Shown one piece after another: positions 48,225-60,200 of a stretch of 64,000 nt of DNA. Position numbers and translations under genes: made by a program. Position 1 is the first letter of the stretch; every line of letters starts with the position of its first letter. Below the pieces are notes generated by a model. It worked only from the letters and a program-made list of their open reading frames with translations, was not told the origin of the DNA and made no database searches. The DNA is from Cornus controversa (lineage: Eukaryota > Streptophyta > Magnoliopsida > Cornales > Cornaceae): the NCBI GenBank assembly GCA_026545225.1, contig CM048853.1, forward strand, positions 48,843,755 through 48,907,754, written 5' to 3'.

Positions 48225-51200
48225 TTACTCAGTGTTCCACCCAGGAATGTCAGCAGTAGCTTCATTCAGCCTCTTTAAAAGAGTGACCTGAAAATATCAC
48301 AAGTGAATAGAGGATTAAAAGGAGAGAACAGAGATGATCATAACTACCTTAACATTAAAAACACTATCAGAAATAATGTCTATAGAGATTCTTTGAATTT
48401 AGAAAAAAACACTATCGGATAATCAATTTTGATTCATGTCGGGGAGATTACTATGGAAGCCATATACTTGATAAGACAACTAATAGGAGAGTATAGTAGC
48501 AAACAAAAAGACTTGTATATGGTTTTCATAGATTTAGAAAAGAGTCAAAAGACATATGATAGAGTGCCAAGGGACGTAATTTGGTGGGCGTTACAAAGAA
48601 AACAAGTACCTATAAAACTTATAAATCTTACCCAAGACATGTTCAGTGAGACATTGACTACAGTCAACACTATATGCGGGGAGACTATTCCCAATAAAGG
48701 TGGGACTACACCAAGGATCGGTGCTGAGTCCATACCTATTTGCGATAATATTAGACGAAATAATGAAAGATATTCAAGAAAACATCTCATGGTGTATGTT
48801 ATTTGCAGATTACATAGTATTAATAGACATTTCTAAGGAAGCATTAGCAACAAAAGTGAAAACATGGAGAAAAGCATTAGAGTCAAGGGACCTAAGAATT
48901 AGTAGAACTAAAATGGAATATATGGCATGTAAATTTGATAAAATAGAAAATAACAACAATATAAATATTACACTTTAAGATCAAATAATTACTCAAAAGA
49001 GCTTTTTCCGTTACTTTGGATCGACATTACAAAAAGATGGGAAGGTAGATGGTGATGTAGTAAGTAGGATTGGAGTCGGGTGAACAAAATGGAGACAACC
49101 TAGTGGTATTTTTTGTGACAAGTGAATACCAAATAAACTAAAAGGAAAATTCTATAGAACGGTTATTAGGCCGACAATATTGTATGGAGCGGAGTGTTGG
49201 ACATTGAGAAAAACACAAATACAATGCATTTATGTAGTGGAAATGAGGATGCTACGTTGGATGAATTACTAAAAGAGATGAGATAAATAACGAACGGGTG
49301 AGGGGAAGATTAGGTATAGTGCCAATAAATGAGAAAATTAGGAAAAGTAGACTTAGGTGGTTTGGTCATATTCAACGCAAATCCGATGATGCACCATTAA
49401 AAAGAGGAAGAGTTATTTGTTTAGAGGGTAAGCGACAAAGAGACCAACCAAAACTTACGTGAGATGAAGTAATTAAAAATGACTTAAAAAATATAAATTT
49501 AAGAGAAGACATGGTATATAATAGGAAAGAATGAAAAAAGAGAATTCATGTGGCCGACCCCATCTCTATGGGATAAAGGCAAGGATGATGATGATGATGA
49601 TGAATTTAGAAAGAAAAAAAAAGGGGGTCTTATGGCTCCTATAAATATGTTTATATCTTATGATATGTTTGTCATGACCAAAAGGTACGTTCAAATTTAT
49701 GCATAGAACCATATTATCAACCAGATACATCTATAATATTTGGGAAAAACAAATGAGTAACACCAAGTAACATGACAATCACGGTTCCCTATAGATGAAT
49801 ATTTGAGTGGAGCAAAAACACAATATAGAAGTCAGACATCAGTGACTTACAAAGAAAATTGCAAGTTTCTAGAAGAATTAGCAAAGTTTATGGCTTATTA
49901 ACTTCAAGTATTTCTTGGAGGTTATGATAATGGAACGCATTAATGAAGTTAATAGATAGACTTATGCAGTCCTGTCCTGTTATTATAACATGTTATAACT
50001 AAAAATGCATTTTTATAAGCTAAATATTTGTAGTTATTTTCATAATTTGACTTGTACAAGTTAATACTTCTCCATCAAGTCTAAGAATTTTCAATGGTTT
50101 TCCTGAAGTGTTCCTTTTACTTCTTCTTTTTTGTTGAATAACTTTTGTTGGCTAAATACCTTGTATATATTTCAGATCTCTCAAGGTGTAAATGAAAGGT
50201 AATACCTCAATCTTGTGCAAAATACCTTGTACATATAAATTATCAAAGGCATGAGCCAAGAGGCAAAACACCCATGACCCACCAAAGCAAAATGACATCA
50301 TGCATACAATTGGGCACAATATATATATAAAGGGGGGGAGAGAGAGAGAGAAGCAAAGAAAAACTCAACCTAGATTAACTCAACAAAAGCTTTGCCCTAA
50401 CTATTTGTGGTCAAATCCGTTTAGCCATTTTGCTCAAACACAGTTTTGATTAAACCACACTCTATTATATCTTTCCTCATTATTTTTGGGGTTATGCAAC
50501 AACTATTAGGCTGTGAATGTTTATACTCCAATAAATTGGACCGTCAGGACCCCTATATGCCATCACATAACAATCGTTACATCCGACATCTAATACCATG
50601 TCCCTAGGTGAAACTGATATTAGTGGATGATTAAAACAAGAACACCATTATTATGAGGAGAGAATTAGGTGGTTGCTTGTAGAATGTTATTATATGAAAC
50701 TATTCGGGATATTCGAGCTTTCCTAGGTCATGCTGGGTTCTATAGGCGTTTCATCAAAGATTTCAGTAAGATAGCACGACTTTTGACCCATCTTCTAGCT
50801 AAGGATGCACCATTTGAGTTTACAGATGCTTGTCACTCGGCTTTTGAGCAATTAAAATCAGCCCTCACCACTGCACCCATAATCCGTCCACCTGATTGGA
50901 ACCTACCTTTTGAGATCATGTGCGATGCGTCAGATTATGCAGTTGGGGCTGTTTTAGGACAACCATATCCCTCGATGCAAGCTGGGTAATGTTGATGTCA
51001 TAAGCTCGTTAAAATCAAAATGGTTGTCGGCTTCAAGACAAGTTTTCTCATACCACTGATAATATAGAGATCGGGTCCAATTTTGACCGATTTTTTTTTA
51101 TTCATCATTTTTGTCATAAATGGATTTTAAATGATGTTATGTATGTTTTAAATGTGGAAAACACGTTTGAGAACTTGTTTAGAGGTTCGGGAAAGTTTGA

Positions 51201-54200
51201 GAGCGTTTGGTGAAATTTGAGATTTTCGGGTCGGCAGAGCCCTAGACGTGAGTCGGGTGGGCCCGGAATCCAGAAAATTTTTGGAAAAAACTTATTTTTA
51301 GTTTTGGACAAAATGAAATTTTCAAAGAGTTAAGGAAGTGATTTCGAAGCCGTAGCCGCTTTCGAAATCGAAAACGGAGGTCGAGAGAGTACATCAAGTG
51401 GCCCGGGGGCATTTTAGTCATTTCACGGCCTAGATATTATAAATATCAAGTGGCTGAGATTCTCTTCATTTCTCACAAAAAAAACAGCCGGCCATCTCTC
51501 CCTCTCTCTCTTCCTTTTCATCTCTTCTCCTTCTCTCTTCATTTCGGAGGCCTTAAGAGGTGTCGGTGAAAGACAACTTGTTCTACGCGACATTTTGAAT
51601 CGAACAAAGCCTGGATTTGAAGAAGTTGAAGCTTGGTGATTTCTAGGATTTTGGCTAGAAAAGCTTCAAACTTGAGATAGAGGTGTTTCTTCCCTCTTAT
51701 TCATCGATTCTTAGGTTTTGGTGAGTTTGGGAATGGTTGGGTTGTGTTAGCATGTATGAAAGAATGGTGGGGTTGTATGATCTTGTCTCTCCCTCTTTCA
51801 TTGTGATTTATACATGTTATTTTTGTTTATATCGTGATATGTGATGTTTGTGAATGTATACATGTTGTATGTATGGAAATATGAATATGTTTGGAAATAT
51901 GATGAATCATATGCATATGTGAATTGTATGCATGATTTGAGTATATATGTGATTATATGTGGTGTATGAGAATATGATACATGCTATAATCATATAAAGC
52001 ATAAATATGTGTAGGAGAGCATGAGAAAGATGTTATGTGTCGTATGAGCCTAATGTGCATGTATATGTATATATCGGAGAATTGTCCAAGTGAGCTATAC
52101 ATGGGGTTCAGAGTTGTCCAACCATGCTATGGAAGTGGTGAAATTATCCACCAAGGCATGACCGTCGGAGTTGTCCAATCATACCAAGGCTAATGCTAGA
52201 AATTAGAGTAGTCCAAAATTTCGTGATTGTCGGAGTTGGCCAATCACAAGGGCAAGACCAATACATTGCCACCAATGTATGATTGTCGGAGTTGTCCAAT
52301 CATACGAGTGCCATTAGATTTGTCCAAAACTACATGATCGTTGGAGTTGACCAATCATGTCTATGTTTCGAATTATGACCGAAGAAGATGTTTATTTAAA
52401 AGATGCTTATGTGTTTAACTGTTAAGCATGATGAATGTTTTGAATGAATTTGTATATGAATTGCATTGAGTTGACTTGTCATGAAAACATAGAATATGTC
52501 ATGTAGAGTAGTGACATTATGATTGCATATCATGTAGGTTGGTGTTGGGTCAATCCCTAGGTGGGTTGGGGCATTCCTACGGAGCTAGTTGTTTTGCTCA
52601 CCCATCTCCCCCAAATCTTTTTAGAGATAAGGCACCGGTGGTAGATGGGACTTGAGTGGACATGTGAAGCACTCAATAGCATTTTTGATATATTTTGGAT
52701 ATATCATGTATTGTTAGCCATGCCGGTAAGTGGCATGTTGAGACGATTGGAATGACATGTAATTTTGGACGAAAACCTTGTATATGGATGTATGTGGAGT
52801 GGTGTAATTGCAACCTATGTTTTGAAGCATTGAGAACTTGAGGAAAACATGTATAAAAGTATGTTTTTAGATTCTATCCATGTGATGTATGGGATTGGTA
52901 TTTATGAGGCTTGAATGTATGGATTTTACTGAGTTTTATTCATACTTAGAGTTATATGTGAACATGTAAGATGGTTGAGTGCATATGTAGACTTAAATGG
53001 GATTTAAAAACTGAGACTATTAGGTTCTGGGCTCTGTCGGCCGACTGATGGACCTTTGAGCCGACCGGTACTCCCAAACTCCCGAGAGATTGTAAATGGG
53101 GACCTGCAGAGGACCTGTTTCAGTCGACCAAAGGAAGGTTTCAGCTGATCGAAAACATCCTTTCAACCGACCTAAACTACTTTCCAGTCAACCGACAGAA
53201 TTGGAATTAAATTCCCGTGTGTTGGTTAATTGGAGGTAAGCTGAACCCAGGTTTCAGCCGACCGAAACCGGACTGGTTTGGAATTTATTAAATTTTGGAT
53301 TAGGGATGAATATGTGTGAATGTGTAGACCAATGTGGGGGCCCATTGGGATGAGTAGTGATGAGAATACGCATATGTAATCATGTGTGCATGGTTAGCTT
53401 CCGCAGTCATAAGGTTTTGGGATAATTCATGTGGTTAAATGGATGGATTCACTCTCGGAATTTGGGCCCAAGAATGGGGATTCCGGTGACTCGGATTTTG
53501 GGGCGTGACAACTTGGTATTAGAGCATGATATCAGAGTGGGATTGTATGTGAGAGATGTAGATATTTAACTTAATCACCCCCATTTCCCGTGCCTTTCCG
53601 GGTATTGGAAATCGGGGCGTGACAGAAAATACCATTGATAGGCCATAGTTAGTACGATATTGGTAAGTGATTCGGGGTGTAAATTCAACATATGGCCTGG
53701 CCAAGTCCTAAATGGGCACAATTTTGGGCCTATAAGATAGGCTTCGAGTCAGTCTGAGAAGGCCGAGATTTTGAAAAAAAAAAAATATATATATATATAT
53801 ATATATTGTTTTGATTTAACCATCATTATAACTTGAATTTACTGTATGCCCGTTGCAACATGCCCGTTTTTGACATGTAGAAATAGCAAAATGTCCTTGG
53901 CACAAAATTATAAATAGGGGTGAAAACTAAAAAGGTTTGTTCCTCTTCAGTCTTCTCTTCTCATTATTCTCAAGTTCTTATTGCTCTCAAATGCTCAAAA
54001 ATCTCCTTTGCTATTTTTTATGTAATTGTTTTAGACACAACTTGTGATCGAAGAATAATCAAGCACTTTGGCTTCTTGAAGTTCAAGAAGTTTGAGTATT
54101 CATTTCCAATTTGTTATGAGTATTTTCTTTATATTTATTATAAATGGTTTAATTTGTGTAATACTAATGGAACAGTTTATTTTTTCACACTCTTTCCATC

Positions 54201-57200
54201 CCAGAATAAATGTCCATTTGAAAAGTCAACTATAAAATTTGAAACTTTCCAAAATTATTCTTACGTTTTAAAACTTTCTGAAATTAACAATGCAAATATT
54301 GAAAATTTGAAGGGTTAATTTTGAAATTTCAAAGAGAGATGTGTTAAATGCACATCCTTTTAAAAAGTTAGAATTCCTAAATGCCAGAGGAAATAATTTT
54401 TCCCCGTTTGGAGAGCTATTGTATAATTTGTTTGATTTATTGTTAATTTATTTATATTTAAATATCATATAATAAATTTTCCCAATTACAAATGATTTAA
54501 AGTTTTTAACAATTTTTTTAAAGTATATATTTAGCAATACACAACGTATACTAGGAACTAGGGGTGCACACAGTACAGTTCTTGATGGAACCGGAACCAG
54601 AACCAACGGTTCCTTAATTTTGGAACCGGAACCGGAATCGTTGAGTTCAGTTCGATTCCGGTTCTTTGCGGTTCCGGTTCCTCAACGGTTCTTTGTCAAT
54701 TTTTTTTTAGTTTTTAATATTGGCAAGATAGACACTCATACTTGTGCACCCCTAGCTATAACAATAGATTAGAAGCTAGAATTTATTTATATATCTTATA
54801 TTATATATTTTATAATTTATATATAAATAGAACACTAGAATTTAGAAGATATTAGTATTTATTTATATATTATATATTTTATACTTTATATATTATATAT
54901 TTATATAGAACACTAGAACTTAGAAGCTATTATTATTCATTTATATATTATATATATATATATATATTTTTTCTAACAGTTCTAGTTCCGGTTCCTTGAC
55001 TTGGAACCGGAACTGTAGTGAACAGTTCCTAAAATTTGAAATCGGAGTGAACGGTTCGGTTCGGTTCAGGTACGGTTCCGGTTCTACCGGTTCTTTGTGC
55101 ACCCCTACTAGGAACAGGAATTTCCCAACTACCTAGATGGTCAGAATGAATTTGTGGCACAACTAGGCCAGGATAAGCAGGTAGTAGGGTTAGCCAAGAC
55201 TCAAGCCAAGGTATGAAAACTTAAACCCAGGCCAAGCCCTACCAGACTTTCAGTTCGAGCTCTCCGACTCAAGTCTAACCCACTCAAATATTTGAAATCA
55301 AGTTGATTTCAGATTGGAAAATCATGTCAGAATTCGGATCATGTCAAGTTGGTTCAAGACAATTGCCCAACACCAATAAAAAATAAAAGTCTCCATTATA
55401 AAAATAAAAAGATAAAAAGTTTGAATAAATAAAGATTAAGTATACACAGATTCCCCCCTTCCCCATGGACATAGCAAATGGTGGGTCAATCCCATCACAT
55501 TACTAATCCATCTTCTGGTCTCTCTCCCTCAATGTCTGAGGGTCCTGCCTCAAGATCCTCAAAAGAATTTCAAATATTCAAAAATCATTTTTATAGGTGA
55601 AAATATGGCTTCTTGATAACACTATACAAGTTAAAAGTCCAACATCATCATTGTTGACAATGCCTTGGTGTTATTCTTGATAGTACTATACAAATTAAAG
55701 GTCCAACATCAACATCATCTTCTTGATAACACTATAAATGGGTGCAGGGAACACCACAAGCAACTAGTCTTTCCCATTGTGACAGTGTGCACACCAACAT
55801 AAGAAGTTGTTGATTACATAACTGGAGATGAATAAAAATTAATCTCACAAAAAGAGGGATGAGCTGTCAATATACAAATTTTCTGATAAATTGTGTTAGG
55901 AATGGTGTTTTTAAAAGTCTTAAAAACATCAGTAAGAATTCAAAATTATGGAGATAAAATTAGTAGCTTTTATATGCGGAAATCAAGATAAAAGTTAGGT
56001 TGCTTATCAATAACAAGACATTATATAGATGTAGAATAAAAAATAAATTCAAGGATAATTTCATTTAAGATGGTCGAGATCCCATATAGGGGTCTAATTA
56101 GTGGGGTGACCGTATTTTTTTCCCTGATAAGGATGGGGCGACGGTAGTTTTCTTTTATATCTAGATTGTTTTCTCTTGAGCTTTGGGAGTTCTCTTAGCT
56201 TGGGAGCGAGTCTAGGTCTTCATTTTAATATTCATTTCTTAGTACTAAATACCTTACTTACCAAAACAAAAAGAAAAAAGAAAACAAGCTTAAGAAGCAA
56301 GAACACTTCTATGAAGGTGTCGTGTCTATTCAAACATTGACAATTCACGAATACATGCCAAACACTTCATAGGTGTGTCGATAATCTAAAAATATATTTT
56401 GTTATTCTAAACACTTGCTGACACATTCTAGACAATTAATTAATATATACAGGACAGAAATATAATTGTAATTACAAAGTAAGAGAGCAGTAGCATAAAT
56501 AGCATAACAATCTTTACCATATTCACATAGCAGAATCTTCTAAATTATGCAAATCTCCATATAGTAATTACAGATTAAATAAAGTTCCGTAATTGTCTTG
56601 CTCAATAGATGTATATGAATAAAAAATTATTTTTTGTCGTGTCTATGCCATGCTCCTGTCTTACTTTATAAAATTTTGACGTGTTGACATATCCAAGTTG
56701 TGTTGTATTCATGTCTCATGTCCAAGGCAATGCTACTTACAATCAAACGTGTAAAATTTTATATAAAATATCATATTTAAAATGTGTTTCGAAGTTAATT
56801 GTCAGTGGGAAGGAGATGATGAGGCCAGGCAGCCTCGAGGTGGCGGTTCACCTTTCTATTTTTGGGGAGGGGTTTCCCCATGCCTTACCATTTTTAAAAG
56901 CAAGGATGTCTACAGTCATCTATTTGAGTAATGGTCCCATAATTTTCCTTCAAATCTTAAAAGGACTCAACTACACGACTAATAAACTCAATATCAAATA
57001 CTCCTCATCTATGAATGAAAAACCATGTAACATGCTAAAACTCCACAAACCAATAAAAGAACAAAAAGAAACTACTATGGACATTTTTGCCAAGAAGTCT
57101 TCTTGAATATCATTGGGTCCAAAGTTCAAATCCTAATAATGCAAAAAGAATGTGTCTTCTCTATAAATAGGCTCCCGATAAGGATAGGCAATGGAAATCA

Positions 57201-60200
57201 TGATGGGACCTACATTTCATACACGATCCCCAAATATATTAGGCCGAACAAAAACTTTAGGGTTTAGGTTGCAGGTTTATTTCTCATTTTAGGGATTTTT
57301 AATATTTATCTTTGTTTGTTTAGTGTTTTCCTAGGGCCTATATAAATCCATATGTAATTGAAAGTATTACATTTTGAAAATTGATAGACTACGTCACTAC
57401 ACAATATTTTGTCTCTTTCTAGCTTTAATCTCTTCTATCTTCCTCGCCATTCTTCTCTTCTTTCTCTTCTCTCCTTTTTCTCTCTTTCTTCTTCTTTCTC
57501 CTCTTGCATCAATTGGTATCAAAACAGACAAAGCAGTTGGTGTGTTTCTTCCTGCATTAACTCTTCTCTAAACAAATGGCATCTGCATCAAATACTCTAT
57601 AGGAAACCCATTCTAGTAATTACACATTTTTGGATTTGCTTTGAGGCATTGAAGGAGCATATGACCGACTCAAGTTACATTATCATACCACATGGCACGC
57701 TCATTGCATCTCCAAATAACATTCTAAAAGTTTTTCAACTGCTCAAATGAATACAATGAAAGCAGATTTGTAATAATTCATTCAATTTATTTATTATTAT
57801 TATTATTTTGAAATCTTGAAATCTCAAATTGGTGCAGTAAAACATTTCTAATCCATGAATTAAACATTCCATGTGGCGTACTAGCCATACGAGTATGTTC
57901 CCAAAATTTAGAGTCCACTTCCTCAAATGGAAATCTTGCGAAGCAAAAAAATGAAAAATTATAGGATCACATCTCCTTAAAAGAAAGTTTACCCTTTCTA
58001 TACATGGAGACGGACGCGGTATAACAGCGCAGGTCTGACATAACGGAATCGCTTACTATGTTCATGAACTTTTCTCAAACTTGCATACCATCAGATGACT
58101 TGGCCGAGTTCCTAGCGGCTTGAAAGAGACTAGGTTGATTCCCTAAGGACTCGGACGAATTAAGGCCGAGTCTCGTGTGATTTCCGTTTCTGCGAATATA
58201 TCAGTCACTATCGGACTCGGGCTAGATCGAGCCCGTTACGACTCTTGATTCGCAGAACTTCTCCACAATTTTTTGAAATCAACACCTCCTTGAGGTTCCT
58301 GACAGTAAACTTCTCCATGAATTTTTAAGCATTAACAAGCCACAGCTTTAATAAATTACAAGTACAATTAAAAATCATGTCCTAAAGAGAAAATGCATAT
58401 TCATAGTACAAACATGGTAACAGGATCTGAATGTATTTGTATGCTAACAGCCCACAGAAAAGGTGTTATACAGAATAAAACAAGAAAATTTTAACACGCT
58501 AAGATCAATTTCAAGTATCAAGATGCAATTTTTTGACGAGGTTGCTAGTTTGCAAAATACATACCACACTTTCAGGAACTCCTGCAGGTGGCAAGGGAAG
58601 GTTTTTAGGTGGAGGTCCGTTGAGATAAGTTCTCTTGTCAAATCGCCACTCTCCAATTTTCCCATACGTTAGCTCACCCTAAACACCAAACAACTTCAAA
58701 TAGATAACCAAAGAACCAGCAATCACTGAATATATATCTCAAGCCTAGTCCAAAATAAAAAATGAGCAAGAAAGAAAGGAAGCAGGGGAAATCTTAAAAC
58801 AAATGCAAATGAAAGAAGAAACAAACAAGTACAAGGCCATACTTGGAATATAAGGTTCTCAAATCAAGTGGAATGCAACAGAAAAGAAAAACACTTTACC
58901 TTCATGTTGTAATCACATCCATAAGTATAATGGAGGATAAATTTTTTCCCAGTGTAGTGATCAAATGGGGGCTGAAAATATCATTGTAAAGATTTTTAAG
59001 AACAGCTTGTATGTGAACATATGATTATTAATTCAGCAATCAAAATCATCTAAAATTCAAGAAATCTACTGTGATAGAGAAGAGCTTGATAGTTAAGATG
59101 CAAACACCTGTAGCATAAAGTCTTTCCGAAGAATGTGCTGCACACCATGCAAGGCAGAGGCCACAGCGTATCCATACCTTAGTTCAAAGCAAGATAACAG
59201 AAATGTCAAAAAAATCATCAATATCTAGACCTGCAACTATTGGATGGAATGCAAAATAAACAGGAATTTATGTTTCCTAAAGTTCTGCCCACATTTCTAG
59301 CACCCATCCAAAAGTTTTATCAGTCTCTGGATCTTCTTTCATTCTCAGAGAGACATTCATCCATGTTGGTGCAATCTTTTCCAGCAAATCCTTAATAAAA
59401 CAATTCAGCCAATCAAATGTGATGATATTTTACAGCCAAAAAATATATATATATCTAGTTTAAAGATGCAGAAAAATAACAACAATAGAAGTTATAGACT
59501 TTACCTTCCTAATAATAACAGGAGAATTACCAATTGGATCAATATTTGTCACAGGGCCATTCTCCTCGGGGAAAAATTTCCTTATAATTTTTTCATTTTC
59601 AGCAGGTCTGATGTAGAAAAAGGGATAGCCAGCAGGATAAGCACCATGTGCCAAATTAGGCAGTGGACTTAAAAATATGTGGTCAGGCTCTGCCATCAGT
59701 ATGTATCTGTCCCAGTAACAGAGGAACAAGCTTTAATATTTACTGCATCTAAAATGTGACTCCATTCCTCATAATTAAATTCTTAGAACTCACTCTTCCT
59801 CAATTGTAGCCTTTTCCAGCCATTGCACGAAGGCCCATGGTCTATTTAAAACAATATAACCCTGGATATAGCATTTAAAAACTGTCATGAAAGAAAAATA
59901 ATACGGTTGTAAAAATCTGAGTTGTAAGAATCTGAGTTGTGATGATCACAATATATATTTGGCAAATGAGAGAAAAACTTAAGAAATGGACACATTATGG
60001 CATTGGATAGGAAGGCCAATTAAATTTCAATTATTTGAAACTTTGAAATCCAATTAAATTTCAATTATTTGAGACAATATATATCCTGAAGTTCAAAACC
60101 AAACCACAATGACAGATTTATGGGATTATAAACTTTGAATTTGATATGAAGATTGCCCTCTAGAAGTGGAAATTAATAGAAATTACATGAAAAAGTAAAA

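Noticed and set aside
52070-52370. CRISPR-like array
   Set aside because: Units diverge, spacing is irregular and the host is a plant; these are hairpin repeats in a retroelement.
56681-57106. 141-aa open frame in HPAT intron 7
   Set aside because: No recognisable domain, starts within the GTGTC repeat, and shows no splice context.
57409-57571. Hydrophobic open frame resembling a membrane protein
   Set aside because: It comes from a CT/TTC-rich low-complexity stretch.
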